NCBI RefSeq assembly: GCF_002998925.1
Contig: NZ_CP027228.1
Span: forward strand, 868,001 to 932,000
Direction of reading: 5' to 3'
Length of the DNA: 64,000 bases
Origin: Mogibacterium diversum
GTDB lineage: Bacteria; Bacillota; Clostridia; Peptostreptococcales; Anaerovoracaceae
Both the position numbers and the translations under genes were made by a program. Below the pieces are notes generated by a model. That model was not told the origin of the DNA. It did no database searches and saw only the letters and a list, made by a program, of their open reading frames with translations. Shown in pieces: positions 1-9,088 of the stretch (position 1 is its first letter; every line of letters begins with the position of its first letter).

Positions 1-1092
1 ATCCATGCCGAGCGAGTCACGCACCTCGATAAACTCACGCTGTACATCCTCTCCCATTGGAACGCCTTTGTCTTTGCGGAATTCTTTTATATCCCACTCC
101 TTCTCTCCAGCAGTGTATATTCTGTCATGACCAGGCGCTTTCTGAGACGCTCTAAGAGCTCTAAGTATATCGCCCGCAGTCTTCTCGCACACCTCTCTGC
201 CAATCATCGCTTCAGGATCAATTACGATGAAGAAATGTCCGAGGTGATAAGGTCTTAGTTCTCCGTTCTCGCCTATACACGTCAAGTTCTTGAGGAACAT
301 ACCTCCAGAAAGAGCTGCCGATAGCAGTTCAACGGCTGTCGCATAACTGTAACCTTTATATCCGCCAAGCTCCTCTCCTATTCCGCCGAGTGGAGCTAGC
401 GCAGCTTCCCTATTATTCAGTGCTTTCAAGATGTAAGATGTATCAGTCAGCGCTGAACCGTCTCTTCCGATAACCATTCCTGCCGGAGTATCCTTGCCGA
501 TGCGCTCGTAAAACTCTAGCTTTCCTCTCTGTGTTATAGATGTCGCACAGTCAATTAAGAATGGATATCCTTCATCCGTAGGAATTCCAATCGTAAGCGG
601 ATTTGTTCCAAGCATATTTTCCACCCCGAATGTCGGTGCGATTGACGGTCTTGCATTAGTTCCTGTGATCCCTATCATGCCTTCATCAGTCGCCATAGAA
701 GTCCAGTATCCCGCGATACCGTAGTGCGATGAGTTACGAACGGCAACGCAGGCAGTTCCGTACTTCTTCGCCTTCTCGATAGCCATATCCATAGCCATCT
801 TACTAGCAACCATTCCCATGCCATCGTTAGCATCGAGCACTGCGGTCGTAGGAGATTCCCTGATAATATCCACCTCTGTAACTGGATTAAGGATACCTTT
901 GTTGATGCGGTCAACGTAAATAGGCTTGAATCTATTTACTCCATGACTTTCGATACCTCTCCTATCGCTCTCCATTAGAACTTCAGCACAGATCTCGGCA
1001 TCAGCCTCAGGAACTCCGAGTTCTGTGAATGCCTTTACCATAAAATCCTGCACAACATCCCAAGCTATATACGGACGAGTTTCTTTATCCAT
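1..1092 (-). CDS. Malate/L-lactate dehydrogenase family (Ldh2-type) NAD(P)-dependent oxidoreductase, partial
   Basis: The minus-strand frame is open from an ATG at 1092 to the window edge (364 codons), so only the C-terminus is missing. The start is preceded by GGAGGTG. The family reduces or oxidises 2-hydroxy acids (malate, lactate, ureidoglycolate) with NAD(P). Family-typical segments are visible: ESHGVNRF near residue 49, RNSSHYGIAGYW near residue 121, GTNARPSIAPTFG, LGTNPLTIGIP and LGGYKGYS. Members are usually about 350-370 residues, so it is nearly complete. Substrate cannot be told from the sequence. The gene is followed upstream by hydE on the same strand across a 136-bp gap, which holds a tandem ATTTCATTCTTTATA duplication near 1167-1196. 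Confidence 0.85.
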   Translation of the reverse strand, partial: MDKETRPYIAWDVVQDFMVKAFTELGVPEADAEICAEVLMESDRRGIESHGVNRFKPIYVDRINKGILNPVTEVDIIRESPTTAVLDANDGMGMVASKMAMDMAIEKAKKYGTACVAVRNSSHYGIAGYWTSMATDEGMIGITGTNARPSIAPTFGVENMLGTNPLTIGIPTDEGYPFLIDCATSITQRGKLEFYERIGKDTPAGMVIGRDGSALTDTSYILKALNNREAALAPLGGIGEELGGYKGYSYATAVELLSAALSGGMFLKNLTCIGENGELRPYHLGHFFIVIDPEAMIGREVCEKTAGDILRALRASQKAPGHDRIYTAGEKEWDIKEFRKDKGVPMGEDVQREFIEVRDSLGMD

Positions 1093-1228
1093 TAAGCACC
1101 TCCACAATGAATAAAATATACTGCAATATATTGTGAATCAGTCGATAATCATATGATAACGTCTGATTTCATTCTTTATAATTTCATTCTTTATAAATTA
1201 ACACAAACCAGCTGAGTTGATACGAAAA

Positions 1229-2287
1229 TTACGTTCTATCCCAACCTTTGTAGTCTCCACGCGTTGTCACCGTCCTGTACCCGATCTCCGCTAATCTCTC
1301 ATCGAGCAACTGACGGCCTTCTGCTGCTTTGTCCTTGACCCCCACCTTGCCCTCATACAGAAGGTATTTACTCCTGGCATTATCCGGTGAAAGACTCGGC
1401 ATTATAACATTCGCACCCGCAAGCACGCCCTTTTCACGACCCGTTTTGTCGATTGTACCAAGCGCTGTTGTCGCCGGCAGTAACGCTTTAGGGAACATTA
1501 TCCTCAGCATACTAAGGCAATAAAGCGTCAGTTCAAGTGTTCCGTCAGCTTCGTTCCTAAACGGTGTATCCTTATGGTGTATAAATGGTCCGATTCCTAT
1601 CATATGAGGATTCAGCTTCTTTAAATACTCAAAGTCGCTTGCCATCGTATCATAGGTCTGACCCGGTGAACCAACCATGAAGCCAGCTCCGATTTGAAAC
1701 CCAATATCCTTCAGTACTTCGAGACATCTCATGCGATTCTCTAGCGAAAGTGACTCTGGATGAAGGCGCCTATAATGATCAATATCAGCAGTTTCATGCC
1801 TCAGCAGATATCTATCTGCACCGGCCGCAAAATATCGCTCGTAGCTCTCGCGTCCCTTTTCTCCAATCGAAAGAGTTAACGCACAGTCGGGATAGTGCGA
1901 CTTAATCGAAGAGATAATTTCACACATCATATCATCCGTAAAATATGGATCCTCTCCACCTTGTAGCACGAATGTTCTAAGCCCTATCTGATATCCTATC
2001 TCACAGCAGCTTAGGATTTCTTCAAGACTAAGCCTATATCTCTCAACGTTATCATTACTCCGTCTAATACCGCAGTAATAGCAGTCATTTTTGCACGTGT
2101 TGGAATACTCTATGAGTCCTCGCAAAAATATATCGTGACCATAGTTACTAACTGCGATGCCCTGTGCTGTACTGCGTAGATACTCACGAACCTCATCATC
2201 TCTATCTGCAAGTAGCTCCACATATTCGTTATGTTCCAAAAGCCCGTCTTCAACAAGCTTGCGTGCTAGTCGCATAACTTCAGTCAT
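1229..2287 (-). CDS. hydE: [FeFe] hydrogenase H-cluster radical SAM maturase HydE
   Basis: This radical SAM enzyme acts with HydF and HydG to build the 2Fe subcluster of [FeFe] hydrogenase. The CxxxCxxC cluster motif is CKNDCYYCGIRR, the form typical of HydE, followed by LQGGEDPYFTD, the GxIxGxxG-like GAGFMVGSPGQT and the BATS-domain tail. I chose the ATG at 2287 (MTEVMRLARKL) because GGGGG lies about 9 nt upstream; the open frame goes further to 2374 but lacks a ribosome site there. The product is 352 residues, normal for HydE. No hydrogenase, hydF or hydG is in the window, so the partners must be elsewhere. It is divergent from the OhrR-like gene and shares its control region. Confidence 0.9.
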   Translation of the reverse strand: MTEVMRLARKLVEDGLLEHNEYVELLADRDDEVREYLRSTAQGIAVSNYGHDIFLRGLIEYSNTCKNDCYYCGIRRSNDNVERYRLSLEEILSCCEIGYQIGLRTFVLQGGEDPYFTDDMMCEIISSIKSHYPDCALTLSIGEKGRESYERYFAAGADRYLLRHETADIDHYRRLHPESLSLENRMRCLEVLKDIGFQIGAGFMVGSPGQTYDTMASDFEYLKKLNPHMIGIGPFIHHKDTPFRNEADGTLELTLYCLSMLRIMFPKALLPATTALGTIDKTGREKGVLAGANVIMPSLSPDNARSKYLLYEGKVGVKDKAAEGRQLLDERLAEIGYRTVTTRGDYKGWDRT

Positions 2288-2365
2288 TTTTCTAATCCCC
2301 CTACTAGATATTTTAACACAATGAAATATTATAACAACAAAAGAAAATGCGTGATTCTTTGAACG

Positions 2366-2377
2366 TTTGTACAAACA
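2366..2377. promoter_or_regulatory. Perfect 12-bp palindrome in the hydE/ohrR control region
   Basis: GTTTGTACAAAC lies just upstream of the -35 box of the MarR-type gene and about 80 bp upstream of hydE. It is a possible operator for either gene; the bound protein is unknown. Confidence 0.4.
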
Positions 2378-2382
2378 ATTGT

Positions 2383-2410
2383 TGACACATATATTGCGTT
2401 AGGCTAAAAT
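2383..2410 (+). promoter_or_regulatory. Probable sigma-A promoter of the OhrR-like gene
   Basis: TTGACA (2383-2388) and TAAAAT (2405-2410) are separated by 16 bp and lie 75 bp upstream of the ATG at 2486. The spacing and hexamers fit a housekeeping promoter. Confidence 0.6.
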
Positions 2411-2420
2411 CAAATTAAAT

Positions 2421-2458
2421 TGTATGCAACAAGATATATATTTAGAGAATTGCATACA
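2421..2458. promoter_or_regulatory. Inverted repeat, likely OhrR-type operator
   Basis: TGTATGCAA (2421-2429) is an exact inverted repeat of TTGCATACA (2450-2458). The left arm sits in AAATTAAATTGTATGCAA, which resembles the AT-rich TACAATTAAATTGTA-type sites known for OhrR of Bacillus. It lies just downstream of the -10 box, where a bound repressor would block transcription. Confidence 0.55.
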
Positions 2459-2485
2459 GTATCTGCACAACTGGGAGGAAAACTG

Positions 2486-2920
2486 ATGGACAAGTACGAT
2501 AGCCTAAAGCTAGAAAATCAACTATGCTTTCCGCTGTACGCATGCTCTAAGGAGATAACTCGCAGATATAAGCCATTTCTGAGCAAGCTGGATCTCACAT
2601 ATACACAGTACATCACTATGATGGTACTATGGGAGACTCGCGAGCTGAGTGTTAAGGAACTCGGAGATAAACTTTTCCTTGATTCCGGCACTCTAACTCC
2701 ACTTCTCAAGAAGCTTGAATCTAAGGGTTATCTAACTAGAAATCGTTCGGTAAAGGATGAACGCAATCTAATCATCAAGATTACGGACAAGGGTATGGCT
2801 CTCCGTGAGGAAGCGCTTGCCGTACCACAGGAGATTCGTTCATGTATTAGTCTTACTGACGACGAAGCTGCAGCACTGTTCAAACTACTTCATAATTTCA
2901 TGAATACAATCGAGCAGTAA
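2486..2920 (+). CDS. ohrR: MarR-family organic-peroxide sensing regulator (OhrR-like)
   Basis: The winged-helix regulator of 144 residues has the OhrR-type N-terminus ENQLCFPLYA with a single reactive Cys at residue 14, followed by LTYTQYITMMVLWE and the DNA-binding segment LFLDSGTLTPLLKKLE. In OhrR the N-terminal cysteine is oxidised by organic peroxides, releasing DNA. The start at 2486 has GGGAGGA 7 nt upstream; an in-frame ATG at 2420 lacks one. No ohr peroxidase gene is adjacent, so the target may be the gene itself, the divergent hydE, or genes elsewhere. Linking peroxide sensing to hydE is inference from the shared control region. Confidence 0.8.
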   Translation: MDKYDSLKLENQLCFPLYACSKEITRRYKPFLSKLDLTYTQYITMMVLWETRELSVKELGDKLFLDSGTLTPLLKKLESKGYLTRNRSVKDERNLIIKITDKGMALREEALAVPQEIRSCISLTDDEAAALFKLLHNFMNTIEQ

Positions 2921-2957
2921 GAGCGAGTTCAGGCGCTTACATTGAACAACATCAAAG

Positions 2958-2990
2958 AAATAGGCAGGAGCGAATGCTCCTGCCTATTTT
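2958..2990 (+). terminator. Rho-independent terminator after the OhrR-like gene
   Basis: AAATAGGCAGGAGC and GCTCCTGCCTATTT form a 14-bp stem with a GAAT loop, followed by T residues. Confidence 0.85.
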
Positions 2991-3078
2991 CATAATCAGC
3001 TAATTTTCGAGTATACATCTATAATCGTGATGCCTTGACTTTGGTCCACTTAATCTAATATCAATTAATATAATTTTG

Positions 3079-3909
3079 CTACTTTATGTCAGCATTTTTT
3101 GCCGCAACAAGGCCTTTTCTATACAGCGACTTAAGCATATCCACATCTCTAGTCAGAGTCTTGAGTTTCCCAATGCTCTCAGGTGCAATGATTTTTGCGA
3201 CGCCTTCTTCCTCAAGCTTTTTGATAGCATCTAGCTGAGCATTGTAGGTTTCAGCTCTATGCTCGAGAAGCTCCGCCGCCTTAGGATATTGCCTGGCAAG
3301 TATCTGTGCCATCCGCTTGTCATTAGTATCCACTCGATATCCATCCTTAGGTCTAGTGAGTATTATCACAAGCTCATCGCATCCATCGTCTAATGCCTTC
3401 TGGTAAGGAATAGGGTCCGCAAGCCCTCCATCAAAATATTCAACTCCATCTATTTCATACGGTTTATTGACAACAGGCACCGAGCTAGAAGCATTTATCG
3501 GATCATAGTTATTCAAACTCAGATCATCTTTCGTAAAGTACTTAGTCTTACCTGTGTTTGCTTCTGCAGCCACTAATGTAAAGTCTGCAGGATTAGCCTT
3601 CAGCTTCTCGTAGTCAAGCGGATACTCACCGCTACTGTTTGAAAGTTCATCCGAAACGTAATCGAGATCCACATATGAACCCGTCTTGAAGAAATTATCA
3701 AAGCTCATATATTGCTTACGCATCGAATACTCCGTATAAAACTCATAATTCCTATGCTGCTGCCCAGCAAGGAAGGAAGATATATTCGCACAGCCTGCCG
3801 ATACACCATAGCACTTATCAAAAGTTATTCCGTGCTCTAAAAAATAATCGAACACTCCTGCTCCAAATATATCGCGTGTACCGCCACCAACATCTATAAC
3901 GCCTCTCAT
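3079..3909 (-). CDS. Patatin-like phospholipase / esterase
   Basis: This is a serine hydrolase of the bacterial patatin (RssA/YjjU-like) type, 276 residues. It shows the oxyanion-hole region VIDVGGGTRDIFGAGV at the N-terminus, the nucleophile elbow GVSAG near residue 37 and the catalytic Asp in DGGLADPIP near residue 165, which together make the Ser-Asp dyad. No signal peptide or membrane segment is seen, so it is probably cytoplasmic. GGGGG stands 8 nt upstream of the ATG. Lipid substrate is unknown. It follows the histidine phosphatase gene on the same strand with a 29-bp gap, so the two may be co-transcribed. Confidence 0.85.
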   Translation of the reverse strand: MRGVIDVGGGTRDIFGAGVFDYFLEHGITFDKCYGVSAGCANISSFLAGQQHRNYEFYTEYSMRKQYMSFDNFFKTGSYVDLDYVSDELSNSSGEYPLDYEKLKANPADFTLVAAEANTGKTKYFTKDDLSLNNYDPINASSSVPVVNKPYEIDGVEYFDGGLADPIPYQKALDDGCDELVIILTRPKDGYRVDTNDKRMAQILARQYPKAAELLEHRAETYNAQLDAIKKLEEEGVAKIIAPESIGKLKTLTRDVDMLKSLYRKGLVAAKNADIK

Positions 3910-3938
3910 GTCTTACCCCCTTTTTTATAAAAAGTTCT

Positions 3939-4547
3939 CTATTTTACATATTTATCAGTTTCGATCTGAAGGTCATCCCTAATTTTAAGTTCCCAACCTT
4001 CGATATCGACTACAGTTACATTGCAGTTTCCGACGTGTTCCGTCCATAAATCGCTGAATTCCATGCCTCTCATATATAGGAGCATCATGTGAATTGCCGT
4101 TCCGTGAGATACCGCCAGTATATTTCCTTCATCGTTCTCATCTCGCACCCTCTCAAGGAACCTCTTTACCCTGAATTTAAGAGTCTCTAGTGACTCGCCA
4201 CCTTCTGGGGGCATGTAATTGCCTGGAGACAAAAATATATTGTTCTTACTACCCTGAAGTTCTTCATACTTTCGTCCTTCATTTATCCCGAAGTCGATTT
4301 CCGTAAGATCATCGTCTATTATAAACTTGTCTCTTGTCTCCGAGGTAGCGATTTCTGCTGTTTTGATTGCTCTCTCTAGAGGGCTACAATAAATCTTGTC
4401 GAACTTAATGCCACGTTCGCGTAGCAGCTCTCCAACCTTCTCTGACTGAGCAATCCCAACATCGTTCAATTCTGTTTGCATGTGACCTTGAAAGCGCTTC
4501 TCGCTATTTAGGTCGGTCTGCCCATGCCTAAGAATATATAGCCTCAT
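3939..4547 (-). CDS. Histidine phosphatase family protein (phosphoglycerate mutase-like)
   Basis: The 202-residue protein begins MRLYILRHGQTDLN, the RHG motif carrying the phosphate-accepting histidine at position 8. CSPLERAIKTAEI (second arginine), the Glu of INEGRKYEEL and SHGTAIHMM (second catalytic histidine) follow. These fit a broad-specificity phosphatase of the CobC/GpmB branch. The true substrate is not visible. It lies between the SulP gene and the patatin gene on the same strand; the gap to SulP is about 100 bp. Confidence 0.85.
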   Translation of the reverse strand: MRLYILRHGQTDLNSEKRFQGHMQTELNDVGIAQSEKVGELLRERGIKFDKIYCSPLERAIKTAEIATSETRDKFIIDDDLTEIDFGINEGRKYEELQGSKNNIFLSPGNYMPPEGGESLETLKFRVKRFLERVRDENDEGNILAVSHGTAIHMMLLYMRGMEFSDLWTEHVGNCNVTVVDIEGWELKIRDDLQIETDKYVK

Positions 4548-4648
4548 AACGAATTAACCTTTCTATTTTAATTTATTAGTAATATGCAGCCTAATTGCTT
4601 CTTTATGTATATCGTCTCGACGCATTTACCCTGATGGACAAGCTATAA

Positions 4649-6958
4649 TTATTTCTTTCTATGAAAATAATCTTTTACACCATCTACTATATGTTCAATC
4701 TCATCAAGTCCTGGGAATAAATGCTTATCATGAATCTTATCTCGGAGTTTGTCCTTATCTTCTCCCTCTCGGCGAATCTTCATGATTCTCTCCCAGATTT
4801 CAGGATAATCAGTCTTCAGGATTTCTCTGTGCCTAGCTCTCTCTTCTGCAAAAGCATTATATGCATCAGGGAATCTACTTCTAAACTGTTCTTCACGGAC
4901 AATTCTCGTCCTGATGATTTCATCGAGTTCCTCGGAATTTCTATCGTTAATCTGCATGTCGAGCTTTGCGTGATATAGCAGAATCTTTTCTCGTACTCGT
5001 TGAAATTTTTCGAGATCTATCTTGCCGAGTTCGAGAAGATGTGCAAGTTGGAATTCTAGGAAATCTAGGAACTTCTCCTCGTCAATCTCACTCCAGTTAC
5101 TGCCAAGCGCATTTCGCTCAGCCTCGCGAATCATATCCTCATCTACTCTTTCAAGACTAATAAGTTTATCTGCGAGCGAATTAGCAACCTCTTCCATCCT
5201 AGCTTCTGCTTGATCACCATATGCCCATTCAAACTCAGCAATCTGAGAGCTTCCAGCCGAGCCATTGATGGATATATAGCAGACATCGCCCTCGCAATCA
5301 CCTAGTTCATATGGCTTATTTATACCCACCGACTTTAGTGCCTGATAAATGTGTGGGACTATAGCGTAGTCTTTGAACATCTGCTCCGCTCCGAAAGCAC
5401 GCAGTTGATCATTTAAATTTCCAGAGTGCTCGGTAAGAAAGAGCTTTATGCCACGCTCTTTATATTTTGTATATAAAATCATCAACCGCTCTACAGCTGT
5501 GACATCGATGCTCGTGATGCCACTTGCATCAATAATTACGGCCTTCATGTCGTCGGTTACCAAATCATCAATCTCGTCCTTGATCGTATTCGCATTGGCA
5601 AAGAACAACGCTCCTCCGAATCTGTATATAAGCACCCCTTTAATCTCACGAGTACCCGTAGTCCTGTCGACAGGATAGAACTGATCTTTCTCAGGAATAT
5701 ACCCGAGTCTACTTCTAGGGGGATTGGATGCTCTGATGATTACTGTCACAAAGGAGAGGATAATTCCTATAAGCACGCCATATATCGTTCCAAAAATTAA
5801 GACTGTGAACATCACCACATAGAATATCTTCCATTCAGTTCTGTCAACCTTGCGCAGCTTAGCGGCGAGATCAAATTCAGTGCTGCTGATGAGTGCAGAA
5901 ATCACTATTGCAGTCAGAACCGGTACTGGAAGCATGTGTATAAAACCTGTACCAAAGATCAGAATTATCATCATCGTAGCTGCCGCAGATATCGACATCA
6001 CCTGTGACTTCACGCCGAACTGATCAGCTATGTTGCTCCTCGAAACACTTCCATTTACAGGGCAGCAGCCAACGAGACCACCTGCTAGATTACTCATCGC
6101 GTAGGCGAGAATCTCCCTGTTATTATCGATTTTATCATCATACTTAAGTGCGAAGTTATTGGTTGCAAGAAGAGTCTCAGCGATGATTACGATTGCTATG
6201 ATAAGCGTTTGAAGCATCATAGTTCTAACATTCCCATGAACCAGCGAAATGTCAGGGATAGCCAGAGGCGGCAGCCCTGCCTTCACCTCCGGAAGCATTT
6301 TAACTCCGTACTGTCCAAGGTCCATAGCATAGTTCAGCCCCGCCCCAGCGAACATCATAACTGCACTCATTGGTACAGCTGGGATAAATTTCTTAGATCC
6401 CAAGATTATGATGATCGTACCGAGCCCAAGCACAAGTGACGGAATATGGACTCCTACACTTGCTGTTTTATAGATATGAATTAAGAGCTCGTGGAGTTCT
6501 CCACGCCCTGCATCCCCGCCATATAGTTTAGGAATTTGCATCAATATAATCGTGCAGCAGATACCCGTTATGAAGCCTCCCATTACTGGCGATGAGATGA
6601 ATTTGACCAGCCTACCGAGTCCAACTAAGCGTGCTATCAGTATCCAGGCAGCAGTAAATAGTGTTATTACAGGTATTATCCTCACCGCATCTTGCGATTG
6701 ATATGCAATGCCCATCGAATATAGCATGCCTCCAACAAGTGCAGCTGGGGCAGCATCAACCCCGAAAACGAATCTCGGTGAACTCGTTATCAATCCGTAC
6801 ACCAATATAGGGAGCAGTGATCCATATAGACCATAAATTGGCGGAAGCCCTGCAACTAATGCATACCCGATGGAAATCGGAATGGACACTAGCGCAACGA
6901 TGATTCCGGCAGGAATATCTTTTTTTAAAAAATGCAAATCATACCCTTTTAGCGACAT
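4649..6958 (-). CDS. SulP-family anion permease with STAS domain and long helical C-terminal extension
   Basis: The first 420 or so residues carry a dozen membrane segments with SulP landmarks (IPISIGYALVAGLPPIYGLYGSLLP, QTLIIAIVIIAETLLA, and CCPVNGSVSRSNI in the centre). A STAS domain follows (residues about 435-545: GVLIYRFGGALFFANA, VIIDASGITSIDVTAV). SulP proteins move sulfate, bicarbonate or dicarboxylates. Another 200 residues of charged, helix-rich sequence then runs to the end (residue 769); ordinary SulP proteins stop near 550-600. The ATG has GGGGAGATAG directly upstream. Divergent from the aldo/keto reductase gene. The anion carried cannot be inferred. Confidence 0.88.
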   Translation of the reverse strand: MSLKGYDLHFLKKDIPAGIIVALVSIPISIGYALVAGLPPIYGLYGSLLPILVYGLITSSPRFVFGVDAAPAALVGGMLYSMGIAYQSQDAVRIIPVITLFTAAWILIARLVGLGRLVKFISSPVMGGFITGICCTIILMQIPKLYGGDAGRGELHELLIHIYKTASVGVHIPSLVLGLGTIIIILGSKKFIPAVPMSAVMMFAGAGLNYAMDLGQYGVKMLPEVKAGLPPLAIPDISLVHGNVRTMMLQTLIIAIVIIAETLLATNNFALKYDDKIDNNREILAYAMSNLAGGLVGCCPVNGSVSRSNIADQFGVKSQVMSISAAATMMIILIFGTGFIHMLPVPVLTAIVISALISSTEFDLAAKLRKVDRTEWKIFYVVMFTVLIFGTIYGVLIGIILSFVTVIIRASNPPRSRLGYIPEKDQFYPVDRTTGTREIKGVLIYRFGGALFFANANTIKDEIDDLVTDDMKAVIIDASGITSIDVTAVERLMILYTKYKERGIKLFLTEHSGNLNDQLRAFGAEQMFKDYAIVPHIYQALKSVGINKPYELGDCEGDVCYISINGSAGSSQIAEFEWAYGDQAEARMEEVANSLADKLISLERVDEDMIREAERNALGSNWSEIDEEKFLDFLEFQLAHLLELGKIDLEKFQRVREKILLYHAKLDMQINDRNSEELDEIIRTRIVREEQFRSRFPDAYNAFAEERARHREILKTDYPEIWERIMKIRREGEDKDKLRDKIHDKHLFPGLDEIEHIVDGVKDYFHRKK

Positions 6959-7057
6959 CTATCTCCCCTATTACGTACGTCACTTTGTAGCAAAACGCAC
7001 ACCCTCATCATAAACTTTAGTGTGTATTATACATCAGTTGCGTGTTAAAATTATGAT

Positions 7058-8029
7058 ATGAATAGAAATAGATTAGGATTATCGGGTATAGAGGTTTCAG
7101 CTGTAGGTATGGGAACGCTTACGATGGGTTTCTCGCAAAAGAATCTTTCCACCGACGAAGGTGCTCGCATCATCGTGCATGCGGTAAAGAGCGGTATTAA
7201 CTTTCTTGATACTGCGCAGTATTATGACACCTATAGATATCTTAGACCTGCGCTAGATACAATTAAATCAGATGAAAACTTAGATATGCCGGTTGTCTGT
7301 AGCAAGACTCTCGAATCTGACTACGAGAGTGCATCAGCTGCAGTCGATGAATGCCTTTCTGAACTTAATCTCGAGAAGATAGATATTTTTCTACTTCACG
7401 AAGTTCGAGGAGTTGTCGACCTTCATGAGAGAAGCGAGGCTTGGAGGGCGCTTAGGGACAAAAAAGCCTCCGGCTTAATTAGGGCAATCGGAATATCGAC
7501 GCATCATGTTGATGCATGCCGTGCAGCGGCGAACTTAGACTCGTGTGATGTGATATTCCCACTGATAAACAAAGCTGGCATGGGAATCAGAGACGGAGAG
7601 GGCCCTGGTACACGAGATGATATGGCTGAAGCGATAAAGCTCTGTTCAAATCATGGCGTTGGAGTATTCACCATGAAGGCTTTCGGCGGAGGAAATATCA
7701 TTGAGGATTATGTAGAATGTCTTGATTACGTAACTTCACTCGAGGGTGTGGATGCTGTGATGATTGGCATGGGAAGTCTGGATGAAGTCGACACTGCAGT
7801 TAGTTACTTTGAAGGAAATCTCGGCAGCGATTACAGACCCGATATCAGCAAGAAACGCATGATGGTCGACCAGAGTGACTGCGAAGGCTGTGGAGCATGT
7901 AAGGCCCGCTGCGTCAGTCAAGCTATATCCTGGAATGATAGTGGCCTAGCAGAAATCAGCGTTGAAAAGTGCGTGCGATGTGGCTACTGCGCACCCGTTT
8001 GCCCTGTCAGAGCTATTGTTTTTTTATAG
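7058..8029 (+). CDS. Aldo/keto reductase with C-terminal 2x[4Fe-4S] ferredoxin domain
   Basis: Residues 1-260 are an aldo/keto reductase barrel (MGTLTMGF, FLDTAQYYDTYR with the catalytic Tyr region, IDIFLLHEV, IRAIGISTHH). The last 50 residues bind two [4Fe-4S] clusters: CEGCGACKARC and CVRCGYCAPVCP. This fusion is frequent in anaerobes and suggests electrons come from or go to iron-sulfur partners rather than only NADPH. Total 323 residues. The ATG has no good ribosome site; a TATTAT/TATACA-like -10 near 7025 puts the start close upstream, so translation may be weak or nearly leaderless. Substrate unknown. Confidence 0.85.
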   Translation: MNRNRLGLSGIEVSAVGMGTLTMGFSQKNLSTDEGARIIVHAVKSGINFLDTAQYYDTYRYLRPALDTIKSDENLDMPVVCSKTLESDYESASAAVDECLSELNLEKIDIFLLHEVRGVVDLHERSEAWRALRDKKASGLIRAIGISTHHVDACRAAANLDSCDVIFPLINKAGMGIRDGEGPGTRDDMAEAIKLCSNHGVGVFTMKAFGGGNIIEDYVECLDYVTSLEGVDAVMIGMGSLDEVDTAVSYFEGNLGSDYRPDISKKRMMVDQSDCEGCGACKARCVSQAISWNDSGLAEISVEKCVRCGYCAPVCPVRAIVFL

Positions 8030-8118
8030 TATTTAAGAAATATATTGATTATCCGTCTTGTACTAATTGTGCAAAATTGATATTATGTTCTTATGTATGG
8101 ACTTGAAAGGAGAACTTT

Positions 8119-8985
8119 ATGGAATACCTAAGATATTATGATGAGATCGTTTCTCGCCGCCAGTCGTGCCGCGATTTCGCAGATACAGTAGTTGATGCTG
8201 CTTCAGTTGAGGAAATTAAAGCTTATAACGAAGTAGTGCCAAAGCTACTTCCTGAGATTTCTACCGAGCTTCATTTCTTCGGTGGCGATGTGGCGGATTT
8301 CCTTGGAAGCAGCGTAGGATATAACGGCTTTACTGTAAAGGCACCTAACTACTTAGCGCTTTACTCAGAGGAAGCACCTCATTATCTAGAGAATGCAGGA
8401 TTTATCGCACAGGGTCTAACACTTAAGCTCACACAGCTTGGATTCGATGCTTGCTGGCTAACTGTAAACGATGCAGAAGCAGCTAAGGGCGCACTCGGCA
8501 TTGATACTGATAAAACTCTTGCAGTATTTATCGCATTTGGACACGGAAACAAGGCTAAAAAGGACGTTCGTCTCGATATCAAGAGCCCATCCAACGTTAC
8601 GATGGTTTCTTGCGAGAAGAAGGTTGCACCTAAGATTAGCATGCAGGACCTTCTATCTTACAAGGTATATGGAGAGCCAGTTAACATGGAGCTTCTGTAC
8701 ACTGAGCTTGAAGATGCACTTTTATCAATCGCTGTTGCACAGTCATTCTTCAATCGTCAGCCATACAGAGTAATCGTTGATGATGATATCGTATCGCTAA
8801 TTGGTCTAGACGACGAGCTCACAACTACTGAAGACCAGCTTCTCAACTACGGAATTGCAATGTTCAATTTCTATGCAGTTCTTGATTCAACTAGAGCTGG
8901 TGTAAAGATGTGGAGTTTCGACGAGGCAGGTAGAGATCTAAAGCTTCCTGAAAACGCTCATTACATCGCTAAGATTAGAATTTAA
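8119..8985 (+). CDS. Nitroreductase-family protein (putative TM nitroreductase type)
   Basis: The 288-residue protein starts YDEIVSRRQSCRDFADTVVD, the FMN-phosphate-binding N-terminus of the nitroreductase fold, and contains LENAGFIAQGLTLKLTQLGFDACWL, typical of the PF14512-like branch in anaerobes. Such enzymes bind FMN and reduce nitro or quinone compounds; the physiological substrate is unknown. GAAAGGAGAAC lies before the ATG. It stands alone, 89 bp after the aldo/keto reductase, with a terminator downstream. Confidence 0.75.
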   Translation: MEYLRYYDEIVSRRQSCRDFADTVVDAASVEEIKAYNEVVPKLLPEISTELHFFGGDVADFLGSSVGYNGFTVKAPNYLALYSEEAPHYLENAGFIAQGLTLKLTQLGFDACWLTVNDAEAAKGALGIDTDKTLAVFIAFGHGNKAKKDVRLDIKSPSNVTMVSCEKKVAPKISMQDLLSYKVYGEPVNMELLYTELEDALLSIAVAQSFFNRQPYRVIVDDDIVSLIGLDDELTTTEDQLLNYGIAMFNFYAVLDSTRAGVKMWSFDEAGRDLKLPENAHYIAKIRI

Positions 8986-9015
8986 TCTAGATCAATTGAC
9001 CGCTAATATATGAAC

Positions 9016-9060
9016 AAGACCTAGGATTTGGAATCACATAGTTCCAGTTCCTAGGTCTTT
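9016..9060. terminator. Bidirectional terminator between converging genes
   Basis: AAGACCTAGGA (9016-9026) pairs with TCCTAGGTCTT (9049-9059), with a smaller GGAA/TTCC stem inside and T-rich sequence on the plus-strand side. It separates the nitroreductase-like and NUDIX genes. Confidence 0.7.
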
Positions 9061-9088
9061 TATTTTGAATTATTTTCCTAAACGAGTG

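Noticed and set aside
675..914. 79-codon minus-strand frame inside the Ldh2-type gene
   Set aside because: It is in another frame of a well-supported gene and lacks a ribosome site.
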